A stretch of DNA of 64,000 nt from Marinisporobacter sp. (GTDB lineage Bacteria > Bacillota > Clostridia > Peptostreptococcales > Thermotaleaceae). Positions 9,131 to 17,712 of this stretch are shown piece by piece. The notes under the pieces are model-generated. The model saw only the letters and a list, made by a program, of their open reading frames with translations. It was not told where the DNA came from and made no database searches. A program made the position numbers and the translations under genes. Location of the stretch: NCBI GenBank assembly GCA_025210395.1, contig JAOARV010000040.1:30348-94347 (forward strand), given 5' to 3'. Position 1 is the first letter of the stretch; each line of letters starts with the position of its first letter.

Positions 9131-9841
9131 CTAGACCACCTTCTTTAATGCTTCTTTTGCTGCATTTTGTTCTGCTTCTTTTTTACTTTTCCCAGATCCT
9201 TTTCCTGCCACTTGATCCCCTATGGTTACATGAACATAAAAAACTTTATTATGATCTGGTCCTGTTTCATTTACTACCTCATAATTAATCTTGTCCCCAT
9301 TTACACTTTGAACAATTTCTTGTAAATAAGTCTTATAATCTTTAAAGATCTTTCCTTCTATAGCATCTTCAATGGTCTTTCTTAAAGTATTTAGTATGAA
9401 CCTTTTTACTTTAGAAAGCCCTCCATCTAAGTAAATTGCACCAATAATAGCTTCAAAGGTATCTGCAAGTATTGATACTCTCTCTCTTCCACCTGTTACT
9501 TCTTCTCCCTTTCCTAAAAGAAGATATTGTCCTGTTTCTAAATTTTTAGAACAATTAGCAAGAGACCCTTCACAAACAATACTTGCCCTTATTTTTGTAA
9601 GCTCTCCCTCCTGTAGGGTTTCTAGATGATTGTATAAATGATCACTAATGACAATACTCAGTACTGAATCTCCCAAGAACTCTAATCTTTCATTATACTT
9701 TATATTTCTTTTTTTATTCTCATTTGCATAAGAACTATGTGTTAAAGCTTCATTTAATAAATCAACATTTTTAAAAGCATAATCTAATTTTTCTGTGAGC
9801 TCTTTTAAGACTTTTTTCCTGTCCATATTTTTACTATGCAT
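9131..9841 (-). CDS. rnc: Ribonuclease III
   Basis: RNase III cleaves double-stranded RNA in rRNA processing and antisense regulation. The endonuclease domain carries the signature NERLEFLGDSVLSIVISDHL near residue 47 and the second metal-site region LADTFEAIIGAIYLDGG. The C-terminal double-stranded RNA-binding domain (about 165-236) ends GKGSGKSKKEAEQNAAKEAL. The start ATG at 9841 follows AGGAGG by seven bases. In many Firmicutes rnc follows acpP; here it is separated from the fab operon by a terminator. Confidence 0.97.
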   Translation of the reverse strand: MHSKNMDRKKVLKELTEKLDYAFKNVDLLNEALTHSSYANENKKRNIKYNERLEFLGDSVLSIVISDHLYNHLETLQEGELTKIRASIVCEGSLANCSKNLETGQYLLLGKGEEVTGGRERVSILADTFEAIIGAIYLDGGLSKVKRFILNTLRKTIEDAIEGKIFKDYKTYLQEIVQSVNGDKINYEVVNETGPDHNKVFYVHVTIGDQVAGKGSGKSKKEAEQNAAKEALKKVV

Positions 9842-9929
9842 ATAAGTCCTCCTTTATATTCTAAAACAGTCTTTTACATCATTATTTATTGTACACTTTT
9901 TTTCACCATTTTAAAAGCTATAGAATAAT

Positions 9930-9957
9930 AATGGGAAGTCTATATAGACTTCCCATT
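9930..9957 (-). terminator. Terminator of the fapR-fab operon
   Basis: A 28-bp perfect palindrome with 14-bp arms (9930-9943, 9944-9957) begins four bases after the fabF stop. A T-rich stretch follows on the minus strand. It separates the fatty acid operon from rnc-radicalSAM-smc. Confidence 0.8.
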
Positions 9958-9960
9958 TGT

Positions 9961-11199
9961 TTATTCATATTTTTTTAATACGATTGTTGCATTATGTCCT
10001 CCAAATCCTAATGAGTTAGATAAAGCATATTTTACTTCTCTTTTTATTCCTTCATTTGGTGTATAATCTAAATCACATTCAGGATCAGGTGTTGTATAAT
10101 TAATGGTTGGTGGAATAAAGTCCTCTGTTAAAGCTAAAAGACAAGCAATAGCTTCTACCCCACCTGCACCTCCAAGAAGATGTCCTGTCATTGATTTTGT
10201 TGAACTTACTGATAGCTTATACGCATGTTCACCAAATACAGTTTTAATTGCCATAGATTCATTTTTATCATTTAATGGTGTAGATGTACCATGAGCATTG
10301 ATGTAATCAATCTCCTCTGGTTGGATTCCTGCATCATCAATGGCATTTTGCATAGCACGAGCTCCACCTTCTCCTTTTTCAGCAGGTGCTGTAATGTGAT
10401 AAGCATCTGCACTCATTCCATATCCTACCATTTCTCCGTAAATATGAGCGCCACGAGCTAATGCATGCTCTAATTCTTCTAAAATAATCATACCAGCACC
10501 TTCACCCATAACAAAGCCATCTCTATCTTTATCAAACGGTCTACTAGCTGTTTTAGGATCATCATTTCTTGTAGATAATGCTTTCATTGTGCAAAATCCT
10601 GCTACAGCTAAAGGAGTAATAGATGCTTCTGTTCCACCTGTAATCATCATATCCGCATCGCCTCTTTGGATGATTTTAAAAGCATCACCAATAGCATTTG
10701 TTGAAGATGCACATGCTGTTACAGTAGTACTATTGGGTCCCTTTGCTCCAAATCTTATAGATACTTGACCTGCAGCAATATTTGTAATCATCATTGGAAT
10801 AAAGAATGGGCTAACTCTTCTCGGCCCTTTATCTAAAAGTTTTTTATATTGTTCTTCTAAAGTCTGAATTCCACCAATTCCTGACCCAAGTACAACGCCA
10901 AATCTATTTTGATTGATGCTTTCTAAATCTATTTTAGCATCTTCTACTGCCATTTTAGAAGCAGCAACAGCAAACTGAGTATATGGATCCATTCTTTTTG
11001 CTTCTTTTTTATCTATATAGTCTGTTGGTTCAAAATCTTTTACTTCTCCAGCTATTTGAGCAGTAAAATCTGTTGTATCAAATTTAGTTATTTTATCAAT
11101 CCCACATTTTCCTAGCTTTAATGCATTAAAGAAATTTTCTTTTCCACTTCCTATGGGAGTAACTGCTCCAATTCCTGTAACAACAACTCTTCTTTTCAA
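9961..11199 (-). CDS. fabF: 3-oxoacyl-ACP synthase II (FabF)
   Basis: FabF elongates acyl-ACP by condensing it with malonyl-ACP. The 412-residue thiolase-fold protein has the active-site cysteine in [16 protein letters not shown] near residue 163. The two histidines are in [12 protein letters not shown] and in [15 protein letters not shown], giving the Cys-His-His triad of elongating synthases. It is the last gene of the fapR operon, after acpP, and is followed at once by a terminator. Its malonyl-ACP substrate comes from the FabD encoded in the same operon. Confidence 0.97.
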   Translation of the reverse strand: MKRRVVVTGIGAVTPIGSGKENFFNALKLGKCGIDKITKFDTTDFTAQIAGEVKDFEPTDYIDKKEAKRMDPYTQFAVAASKMAVEDAKIDLESINQNRFGVVLGSGIGGIQTLEEQYKKLLDKGPRRVSPFFIPMMITNIAAGQVSIRFGAKGPNSTTVTACASSTNAIGDAFKIIQRGDADMMITGGTEASITPLAVAGFCTMKALSTRNDDPKTASRPFDKDRDGFVMGEGAGMIILEELEHALARGAHIYGEMVGYGMSADAYHITAPAEKGEGGARAMQNAIDDAGIQPEEIDYINAHGTSTPLNDKNESMAIKTVFGEHAYKLSVSSTKSMTGHLLGGAGGVEAIACLLALTEDFIPPTINYTTPDPECDLDYTPNEGIKREVKYALSNSLGFGGHNATIVLKKYE

Positions 11200-11217
11200 G
11201 TAAATAACCTCCCCAAA

Positions 11218-11445
11218 TTACTTATTTTCTTCAATATATTTGGCAATATCTCCTATATTTTTGAATTTTTCAGCATCCTCATCAGGAATTTCTATATCAA
11301 ATTCATCCTCCAGTGCCATCATAATTTCAACTGCATCTAAAGAATCTGCCTCCAAATCACCTATCAAAGAAGTTTCTGCCTTAATATGATCTGTATCGTC
11401 TAAACCTAATTGATCTGCAATGATCTTAACAATTTTTTCAAACAT
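11218..11445 (-). CDS. acpP: Acyl carrier protein
   Basis: ACP carries growing acyl chains on a phosphopantetheine arm. The 75-residue acidic protein has the attachment motif [17 protein letters not shown], with the modified serine near residue 36. The start is the ATG at 11445 (MFEKIVKI), with AGGAGG about ten bases upstream. A longer frame from a TTG at 11466 would begin before that ribosome-binding site and is rejected. It sits between fabG and fabF, the usual order in Clostridia. Confidence 0.97.
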   Translation of the reverse strand: MFEKIVKIIADQLGLDDTDHIKAETSLIGDLEADSLDAVEIMMALEDEFDIEIPDEDAEKFKNIGDIAKYIEENK

Positions 11446-11472
11446 TTTCCTGTCACCTCCTCTCAACCTTTA

Positions 11473-12216
11473 TTACATAGCCATTCCGCCGTCTATATTT
11501 AGTACCTGTCCTGTAACGTAACTTGCTTCTTCTGAACATAAGAAAGCTACCGCATTTGCTACATCTTCAACTTTACCTAATTTTTTCATTGGAATATTTT
11601 TCATAATTTCTTCTTTTACTTTATCAGATAAAACCTCTGTCATATCTGTTTCGATAAATCCTGGTGCTACAGCATTTACATTAATTCCTCTTATACCTAA
11701 TTCTTTTGCAATAGATTTTGTAAAACCAATTACCCCTGCCTTTGACGCTGCATAATTAGCTTGACCTGCATTACCTGTTACGCCTACAACAGATGCCACA
11801 TTTACAATTTTTCCACTTCTTTGCTTCATCATTTTTCTTGTAACTGCCTTTGTGCAATTATATGTACCTTTAAGATTAATAGCTATTACTCGGTCCCAAT
11901 CTTCTTCTTTCATTTTCATGAGTAATGTATCTTTTGTAATACCAGCATTATTTACTAATATATCAATAGTCTCAAATTTTTCTTCAACTTCTTTTATAAA
12001 ATTTTGAACCTCTTCACTATTAGAAACATCTGCTTTTAAAGCAATGGCGTCTTTTCCCATATCTTTTATCATCTTTACAACTTCTTCTGCTTTTTCTGCG
12101 TTACTTGTATAATTTACAACAATATTTGCTCCTAAATCTGCTAATTTTAAAGCGATGGCCTTACCAATTCCTCTTGATCCACCTGTTACAATAGCCGTTT
12201 TCCCTGTTAAATTCAT
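11473..12216 (-). CDS. fabG: 3-oxoacyl-ACP reductase (FabG)
   Basis: FabG reduces 3-oxoacyl-ACP to 3-hydroxyacyl-ACP with NADPH. The 247-residue short-chain dehydrogenase has TGGSRGIGKAIA near residue 11 (nucleotide binding) and NNAGITKD near 88. The catalytic Ser is in VNVASVVGVTG and the Tyr and Lys in YAASK near 155. It ends with the family tail GQVLNIDGGMAM. It is cotranscribed with fabD and acpP with gaps of about 25 bases. Confidence 0.97.
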   Translation of the reverse strand: MNLTGKTAIVTGGSRGIGKAIALKLADLGANIVVNYTSNAEKAEEVVKMIKDMGKDAIALKADVSNSEEVQNFIKEVEEKFETIDILVNNAGITKDTLLMKMKEEDWDRVIAINLKGTYNCTKAVTRKMMKQRSGKIVNVASVVGVTGNAGQANYAASKAGVIGFTKSIAKELGIRGINVNAVAPGFIETDMTEVLSDKVKEEIMKNIPMKKLGKVEDVANAVAFLCSEEASYVTGQVLNIDGGMAM

Positions 12217-12239
12217 CTTTTTTCACCCTTCCACTATTC

Positions 12240-13181
12240 TTAAAAATTAGATAATAGCTTTTCTAATGTCTCCATATTTTCTACATTGTATATAGAAATT
12301 TCTTTCTTTAATTTTCTATTAATCTTCTTAATAAAACCGCTCAAAGATTTTCCGGGTCCAATTTCTATAAATGTATCTACACCATCTTCTAGCATTTTTA
12401 TAACACTGTCTTCCCATAAAACAGAATTACTCACTTGTTTTACAAGTAAATCTTTTACTTCTGATCTTTCTTTGTAATAACCAGCATGAACATTTGCTAA
12501 AACAGGTATTTTAAAATCATTTATTTTAACATTTTCAAGTTCAAGTAAAAGTTTTTCTCCTGCAGGTACTAGCATAGAACAATGAAAAGGCGCACTTACT
12601 GGAAGTACCACTGCCTTTTTAGCTCCCATTTCTTTTGCAATTTCACAAGCCTTTTCAACAGCACCCACTTCTCCTGATATAACAATTTGTCCTGGAGTAT
12701 TGAAATTAGCAGCCTCTACAATACCGAACTCTTTTGCTTTTTCTAATGTTTTTTCTAAATCTTCTCTTTCCATGCCTAAAATTGCTGCCATGGTTCCAAC
12801 TCCAAGAGGCACTGCTTCTTGCATATATTTACCTCTCTTTTTTACTAATGAAACAGCATCTTTAAAATCCATTACTCCAGCTATTACAAGGGATGCATAT
12901 TCTCCTAAACTAAGCCCTGCACTCATATTAGGCTTAATTCCTTTTTCCTCAAGGACCTTTGCTATGGCTATACATGTTGTAAGAATAGCAGGCTGTGTAT
13001 TTTCTGTTTTCTTTAATTCTTCCTCAGGTCCTTCAAAGCACATTTTCTTCATATCATAACCTATAGCTTCACTAGCTTGTTCAAATATATCATTAGCTAC
13101 TTCAAAATTTTCTACAAACTCTTTTCCCATTCCTACATATTGGGCACCTTGACCTGGAAAAACAAAAGTAATCTTTGACAT
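12240..13181 (-). CDS. fabD: Malonyl-CoA:ACP transacylase (FabD)
   Basis: FabD moves malonyl from CoA to ACP, committing it to fatty acid synthesis. Its substrate malonyl-CoA is also the FapR ligand. Motifs are FVFPGQGAQYVGMG at the N-terminus, the nucleophile elbow GLSLGEYASLV near residue 90 (GxSxG), and PVSAPFHCSMLVPAGE holding the catalytic His near 200. I use the ATG at 13181 (313 residues) because AAGGAG lies eight bases upstream; the in-frame GTG at 13190 abuts that site. Confidence 0.97.
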   Translation of the reverse strand: MSKITFVFPGQGAQYVGMGKEFVENFEVANDIFEQASEAIGYDMKKMCFEGPEEELKKTENTQPAILTTCIAIAKVLEEKGIKPNMSAGLSLGEYASLVIAGVMDFKDAVSLVKKRGKYMQEAVPLGVGTMAAILGMEREDLEKTLEKAKEFGIVEAANFNTPGQIVISGEVGAVEKACEIAKEMGAKKAVVLPVSAPFHCSMLVPAGEKLLLELENVKINDFKIPVLANVHAGYYKERSEVKDLLVKQVSNSVLWEDSVIKMLEDGVDTFIEIGPGKSLSGFIKKINRKLKKEISIYNVENMETLEKLLSNF

Positions 13182-13193
13182 TTTCTTCACTCC

Positions 13194-14135
13194 TTATTTA
13201 CAAATACCATTCATTGATTCATAAGTTTTTGTCATGTGATTCATCATTTCTTCAATAATCTCTTTGCAGCTTTTAATATCTTTGATCAGTCCAGCAATTT
13301 GTCCAGACATAATAGAACCATTTTCTATATCTCCATTCACTGCAGCAATTCTTAGTTTGCCAGCTCCTAATTTTTCAATTTTTTCTATAGAAGCACCTGT
13401 CTTTTCTAATCTTTCAAATTCCTTTGATAATTTATTTTTTATAATTCTTACAGGATGTCCTGTATTTCTTCCTGTTACAACTGTATCTCGATCCTTCGCC
13501 TTTAATATTTTCTCTTTATATTTTTCATGAACTGTACATTCTGTTGAACATACAAATCTTGTTCCAATTTGAACACCTTCTGCTCCAAGACAAAAAGCTG
13601 CCAACATTCCCCTTCCATCTGCAATTCCACCAGCAGCAACTACTGGAATATTTACAGCATCTACTACCTGTGGTACTAAAGCTATTGTTGTCAACTCTCC
13701 TATATGTCCTCCAGCCTCTGTCCCTTCAACAATGACAGCATCTGCTCCAGCTTTCTCTATTCTTTTTGCAAGGGCTACTGAAGGCACTACTGGAATTACT
13801 TTTGTGCCTATCTTTTTTAATTCCTTCATATATTTCCCTGGATTTCCAGCTCCTGTAGTGATTACAGGTACTTTTTCCGAAATAACTAATTCCATAATCT
13901 CATCTACATATGGAGATAACAGCATAACATTAATACCGTAGGGTTGATCTGTTAATTTCTTGATCTTTTCTATTTCTTTTTTTATTATTTCAGCCGGAGC
14001 ATTTCCTCCAGCAATAATCCCAAGCCCTCCTGCATTAGAAACGGCAGCAGCAAGCTCTGCTGTAGAAATCCATGCCATAGCTCCTTGTATAATTGGGTAT
14101 TTTATCTTTAAAAGTTCACATAATTTCCAGTTCAT
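13194..14135 (-). CDS. fabK: FMN-dependent enoyl-ACP reductase II (FabK)
   Basis: FabK performs the last reduction of the elongation cycle and replaces FabI in many anaerobic and streptococcal Firmicutes. The protein belongs to the nitronate monooxygenase/FabK flavoprotein family. Visible motifs are YPIIQGAMAWIST at the N-terminus, GINVMLLSP, the flavin-site run DAVIVEGTEAGGHIG, VVAAGGIADG, and GAEGVQIGTRFVCSTE. The start ATG at 14135 (MNWKLCEL, 313 residues) has AGGGGTGA at good spacing. Its place between fabH and fabD makes a fatty acid role more likely than nitronate oxidation. Confidence 0.93.
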   Translation of the reverse strand: MNWKLCELLKIKYPIIQGAMAWISTAELAAAVSNAGGLGIIAGGNAPAEIIKKEIEKIKKLTDQPYGINVMLLSPYVDEIMELVISEKVPVITTGAGNPGKYMKELKKIGTKVIPVVPSVALAKRIEKAGADAVIVEGTEAGGHIGELTTIALVPQVVDAVNIPVVAAGGIADGRGMLAAFCLGAEGVQIGTRFVCSTECTVHEKYKEKILKAKDRDTVVTGRNTGHPVRIIKNKLSKEFERLEKTGASIEKIEKLGAGKLRIAAVNGDIENGSIMSGQIAGLIKDIKSCKEIIEEMMNHMTKTYESMNGICK

Positions 14136-14155
14136 CCTATTATCACCCCTCAAAC

Positions 14156-15154
14156 CTACTTATTCCATCTGACGACATTTGCTCCCCAAGTAAGACCTCC
14201 ACCAAAGCCTACCATTACTACTAAATCTCCTTTTTTAATTTTACCACCTCTTGCAGCTTCATCTAATGCAATAGGCACAGATGCAGCAGAAGTATTTGCT
14301 ACTTTATTTAAGTTCACATGAACTTTCTCCATATCTAATTTTAATTTCTTAGCAGCAGAATTTATAATTCTTATATTGGCTTGATGTGGTACAAGATAAT
14401 CAATATCTTCAATAGAGTTTCCTGATTTTTCAAGAACCTCTTTTGCAGCTTTTCCCATAATTCTCACTGCAAATTTAAAGACTTCACTTCCGTCCATTTT
14501 TACATAATGTAATCTTTCTTTCACCGTTTCTACAGTTGCTGGCATTCTTGATCCACCGGCTGGCATATATAAGAATTTTCCACCTTCTCCATCTGCACCC
14601 ATAGTTGCGGAAAGAATCCCCATACCTTCTTCTGTAGGTCCTAATACAACTGCTCCTGCTCCATCTCCAAATAAGATACATGTCCCTCGGTCTGTCCAAT
14701 CTATCACCTTAGATAAAGTTTCTGCACCGATTACTAATACCTTCTCATACATACCAGTAGCAATAAATTGCTGCCCTACTGTCATACCATATAAAAATCC
14801 TGAACAAGCTGCTTCTAAATCAAAGGCAGCAGCATTTTTAGCACCAATATTTTTTTGAACAATACATGCCGTTGCAGGCAAAGCCATATCTGGTGTAAGG
14901 GTAGCCACAATAATTAAATCAATTTCTTCTGGTGATATATTTGCATCTTCTAAAGCTCTTAAAGCCGCTTTTGTAGATAGATCCGAAGTAGCAGTATTTT
15001 CATCTGCAACATACCTTTGTTCAATTCCAGTTCTTTTTATAATCCATTCATGATTTGTATCTACCATATTTTCAAGATCATGATTTGTAAGTGCTTTTTC
15101 TGGTAGACAGCTTCCTGTTCCCAGTATTCCTACCGATCTAAGTTTATTGTTCAT
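14156..15154 (-). CDS. fabH: 3-oxoacyl-ACP synthase III (FabH)
   Basis: FabH starts fatty acid synthesis by condensing a short acyl-CoA with malonyl-ACP. The catalytic Cys is in FDLEAACSGFLYG near residue 110, the His in YLVPHQANIRI and the Asn in NKVANTSAASVP, the Cys-His-Asn triad of initiating synthases. I prefer the ATG at 15154 (MNNKLRSV, 332 residues), nine bases after AGGAG, over the in-frame ATG at 15163, which overlaps the ribosome-binding site. It overlaps the end of plsX by about 11 bases. Confidence 0.97.
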   Translation of the reverse strand: MNNKLRSVGILGTGSCLPEKALTNHDLENMVDTNHEWIIKRTGIEQRYVADENTATSDLSTKAALRALEDANISPEEIDLIIVATLTPDMALPATACIVQKNIGAKNAAAFDLEAACSGFLYGMTVGQQFIATGMYEKVLVIGAETLSKVIDWTDRGTCILFGDGAGAVVLGPTEEGMGILSATMGADGEGGKFLYMPAGGSRMPATVETVKERLHYVKMDGSEVFKFAVRIMGKAAKEVLEKSGNSIEDIDYLVPHQANIRIINSAAKKLKLDMEKVHVNLNKVANTSAASVPIALDEAARGGKIKKGDLVVMVGFGGGLTWGANVVRWNK

Positions 15155-16157
15155 TATTTTCATCTCCTATTCTAGCTATTTCCTGATTGATCTTCTGAAG
15201 TACTTCTCCCTCTGCAAAGGCTTTTGCTTGTTTAATACCATTTTTTATAGCCTTTCCATTAGAGCTTCCATGAGCTTTCACTACAGCACCATTCACCCCT
15301 AAAAGAGGTGCTCCTCCATATTCTGTATAATCCATACTTCTCTTAAATTCCTTTAAAGATCCTTCTAAAATCATTGCTCCTATCTTATTTATGAAATTCT
15401 TTGTAAATACTTCTCTTAACATAGACATCAGGGTCATAGCAACGCCCTCTGTAAGCTTTAAAATTACGTTTCCTACAAATCCATCACATACAATCACATC
15501 TACAATCCCCTTTGGAAGATCTCTTACTTCTGCATTTCCATGAAAATTCAAATCTGTTTTTTGAAATAATTCAAAGGACTCTTTTATAAGCTGCGTTCCT
15601 TTTCCTTCTTCTATTCCGATATTTGCTAATCCCACAGAAGGTTTTTTCTTTCCAAACACCTTTTGTACATATATAGAACCCATTAGTCCAAACTCTAGTA
15701 AATTTCTTGGTTTGCATTCAGCATTTGCTCCTGCATCTACTAATAAAGAAATTCCTTTTGTTGTAGGATACGTAGCAGCAATAGCAGGTCTATCAATCCC
15801 TTTAATTCTTCCTAGTCTAAATAGACTTCCAGCAAGTAGTGCGCCAGTATTCCCTGCTGAAATAAAAGCCTCTACCTTTTTTTCCTTTAGTAAATCAAGA
15901 CCTACTACCATAGAAGAATCTTTCTTTTTCCTTATAGCTTGTACTGGCTTATCCTCGTTAGTTATAACTTCTGATGTATATACTTTATGAAGCTTAGTAT
16001 GGTCAAATTGATATTTTTCCAATTCTTTTTCTATTAAAGCTTTATCTCCTGTTATAAAAATCTCTATGTCTTCTATTCCATTAATAGCCTCAATACAACC
16101 TCTTATAATCTCTTTCGGTGCATGATCTCCACCCATTCCATCCACTGCTATTCTCAT
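15144..16157 (-). CDS. plsX: Phosphate acyltransferase PlsX
   Basis: PlsX converts acyl-ACP to acyl-phosphate, the donor used by PlsY to acylate glycerol-3-phosphate. The 337-residue protein starts MRIAVDGMGGDHAPKEI, the family signature, and contains GLANIGIEEGKGTQLIKE and VDVIVCDGFVGNVILK. It lies directly between fapR and fabH, the classical fapR-plsX-fab order. Neither plsY nor plsC is in this window, although gpsA, the source of glycerol-3-phosphate, is at 55440-56468. Confidence 0.97.
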   Translation of the reverse strand: MRIAVDGMGGDHAPKEIIRGCIEAINGIEDIEIFITGDKALIEKELEKYQFDHTKLHKVYTSEVITNEDKPVQAIRKKKDSSMVVGLDLLKEKKVEAFISAGNTGALLAGSLFRLGRIKGIDRPAIAATYPTTKGISLLVDAGANAECKPRNLLEFGLMGSIYVQKVFGKKKPSVGLANIGIEEGKGTQLIKESFELFQKTDLNFHGNAEVRDLPKGIVDVIVCDGFVGNVILKLTEGVAMTLMSMLREVFTKNFINKIGAMILEGSLKEFKRSMDYTEYGGAPLLGVNGAVVKAHGSSNGKAIKNGIKQAKAFAEGEVLQKINQEIARIGDENNEQ

Positions 16158-16169
16158 AATACACCTCTC

Positions 16170-16736
16170 TTATTCTTCCTCTATGGATACAAGAATAAAC
16201 TTTCCTCTGAATACTTGTTCTTGCTTTACGTAAATTTTCACATGAACAAAATATTTATTCCCCCTAATTTTTGCTACTTCTGCTTTCGCTACTAGCTTTT
16301 CTCCTGCTTTAACAGGTGTTTTATATTTCATATTTGCAACACCTGTTAAAGCAACTCTTGCATTGATGACAGCCATGGCTAAAGATTCTGCCATCGAGAA
16401 GATATGATGCCCTCTCACCACACTTGTTTTTTTAAATGCTAATTCTTGCGTTGTTTCAAGTATAGAAATGGCATTTTCATTTAAATTCAAATCAATCAAT
16501 TCTCCAATTATTTCTGTTTCTCCTAAGCTCGTTACCTTTGAATAGTTTTTTTGGGCAACCTTTTTAATTCTCTGCCTTAGTTCTGGAATTCCTAATTCTA
16601 ATCTATCTAAACGTATCGTTTGTATACTGACACGAAAATGTTCACTTAATTCTTCATCTGTCACAAAGGGTTCATTTTTTATTTTTTCTAAAAGTTCTAT
16701 TTGTCTCATTTTTTTCGGTATTTTTTTCTTAGGCAT
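16170..16736 (-). CDS. fapR: Fatty acid and phospholipid biosynthesis repressor FapR
   Basis: FapR represses lipid synthesis genes and is released by malonyl-CoA. The 188-residue protein has a winged HTH at about residues 10-50 (VTDEELSEHFRVSIQTIRLDR). A hotdog-fold effector domain follows from about 75 (IFSMAESLAMAVINARVALTG; GNKYFVHVKIYVKQ). It is the first gene of the operon, and a 17-bp operator overlaps its own promoter, so it is autoregulated. A second box at 59221-59237 suggests a wider regulon. Confidence 0.96.
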   Translation of the reverse strand: MPKKKIPKKMRQIELLEKIKNEPFVTDEELSEHFRVSIQTIRLDRLELGIPELRQRIKKVAQKNYSKVTSLGETEIIGELIDLNLNENAISILETTQELAFKKTSVVRGHHIFSMAESLAMAVINARVALTGVANMKYKTPVKAGEKLVAKAEVAKIRGNKYFVHVKIYVKQEQVFRGKFILVSIEEE

Positions 16737-16763
16737 TTAATTCCCCTCTTTTAGTACTTGAAT

Positions 16764-16780
16764 TTAGTACCTGATACTAA
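16764..16780. promoter_or_regulatory. FapR operator of the fapR-plsX-fab operon
   Basis: TTAGTACCTGATACTAA is a 17-bp imperfect palindrome that matches the FapR box known from Bacillus and its relatives. It starts five bases downstream of the -10 element, where bound repressor would block initiation. A further half-site-like TTTAGTACTT lies at 16750-16759, nearer to fapR. Confidence 0.9.
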
Positions 16781-16785
16781 TGTTT

Positions 16786-16814
16786 AGTATATATTATTTT
16801 CTTCCATAAATCAA
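16786..16814 (-). promoter_or_regulatory. Sigma-A promoter of the fapR operon
   Basis: On the minus strand TTGATT (16809-16814) and TATACT (16786-16791) are spaced by 17 bases. The transcription start would fall inside the FapR operator. The rpmF terminator lies immediately upstream, so this is an independent transcription unit. Confidence 0.8.
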
Positions 16815-16842
16815 CTATCTTATTTCTATTTTTCTCTAAATA

Positions 16843-16880
16843 AAAAAATAGTAATGATGTAATCATCATTACTATTTTTT
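16843..16880 (-). terminator. Terminator of yceD-rpmF
   Basis: Perfect 17-bp arms at 16843-16859 and 16864-16880 enclose the loop TAAT. The distal arm ends in a run of T on the minus strand. It starts two bases after the rpmF stop. The stem is symmetrical, with A and T runs on both sides, so it could also stop transcription on the other strand. Confidence 0.85.
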
Positions 16881-16881
16881 A

Positions 16882-17061
16882 TTACTTAACTTCCATTACC
16901 TCTTTGTCATGATAAAAACCGCATTTTTTACATACTCTATGTTGTAATTTTGGTTCATGACACTGTGGACATTCAACAATATTAGGGCTTGTCATTTTTA
17001 TATTTGACGCTCTTCTTTTATCTCTTCTTGCTTTAGATGTTTTACGCTTAGGTACTGCCAT
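16882..17061 (-). CDS. rpmF: 50S ribosomal protein L32, zinc-binding form
   Basis: L32 is a small protein of the large subunit. The 59-residue product begins [18 protein letters not shown] and has two CxxC pairs ([10 protein letters not shown] and VCKKCGFY), so it is the zinc-containing C+ type. The ATG at 17061 follows AAGGAGG by eight bases; a longer in-frame start is not needed. It is cotranscribed after yceD, as in most bacteria, and is followed by a strong terminator. Confidence 0.97.
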   Translation of the reverse strand: MAVPKRKTSKARRDKRRASNIKMTSPNIVECPQCHEPKLQHRVCKKCGFYHDKEVMEVK

Positions 17062-17080
17062 ACTTTCCACCTCCTTAACA

Positions 17081-17581
17081 TTATTGTAGCAAATCTTTTA
17101 ATTTAGCAAGTCTAGGGTCAATATCATCCTTCTCACAAGCACAAGGCTCTTCATTAAGGTTCTTCCCACAGACTGGACATAATCCTTTACAATCTTCATG
17201 ACAAACTATTTTCATAGGAAGCGCCAAAGTCAAAGCATTCTCTATTATTTCAGAAATATTGATTTTATCATTTTTTATGATAAAGTAATCATCTACTTCA
17301 CCCTCTGAGTCACTCTCTTCTACTAGCTTTTCATGAACTTCACCCATGATCTTTTGATGAAACTTATTTAAGCATCTATAGCAATTAAATTCCCCTGCGC
17401 TTTCAACAGAACCTTCCATATATAATTCTCCATTTACATTATAGATCTTTCCCTTAAAAGTAACAGGATCTAACAACGGTATATGCTCTCCAAAATAGCT
17501 TAGATCTTCAATTTTTTCTTTGACCTCTAAATCTAATTCTTTTTTAAGTCCGTTTTTTAATTCAGCTAAATTAATTTCCAT
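17081..17581 (-). CDS. yceD: YceD-family (DUF177) protein, 23S rRNA accumulation factor
   Basis: The YceD/DUF177 family is encoded next to rpmF and is needed for normal 23S rRNA levels in E. coli and plants; its mechanism is unknown. The 166-residue acidic protein has a mid-protein [10 protein letters not shown] and a C-terminal cysteine cluster, [16 protein letters not shown] followed by CAC, which could bind metal. The ATG at 17581 has GAGGTG six bases upstream; the GTG at 17590 is too close to it. A consensus promoter lies just upstream. Confidence 0.9.
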   Translation of the reverse strand: MEINLAELKNGLKKELDLEVKEKIEDLSYFGEHIPLLDPVTFKGKIYNVNGELYMEGSVESAGEFNCYRCLNKFHQKIMGEVHEKLVEESDSEGEVDDYFIIKNDKINISEIIENALTLALPMKIVCHEDCKGLCPVCGKNLNEEPCACEKDDIDPRLAKLKDLLQ

Positions 17582-17611
17582 CAGTTTCACCTCATCATAT
17601 TAACAGAATTA

Positions 17612-17640
17612 ATTATACAAATGGAGCAACTATTTGTCAA
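17612..17640 (-). promoter_or_regulatory. Strong sigma-A promoter for yceD-rpmF
   Basis: On the minus strand a perfect TTGACA (17635-17640) and a perfect TATAAT (17612-17617) are separated by 17 bases, about 30 bases before the yceD start. This is the best promoter match in the window, consistent with high ribosomal protein expression. Confidence 0.9.
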
Positions 17641-17684
17641 GTTAAAATACTTGATAGCTTGTTTAATTTCTAATAAGATAATGA

Positions 17685-17708
17685 AAAAGGTAGGATTCCC
17701 TACCTTTT
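17685..17708 (-). terminator. Terminator of ackA
   Basis: Arms at 17685-17694 and 17699-17708 pair over 10 bp around ATTC. T-rich sequence follows on the minus strand. It begins five bases after the ackA stop codon and separates ackA from the yceD promoter. Confidence 0.8.
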
Positions 17709-17712
17709 CACA

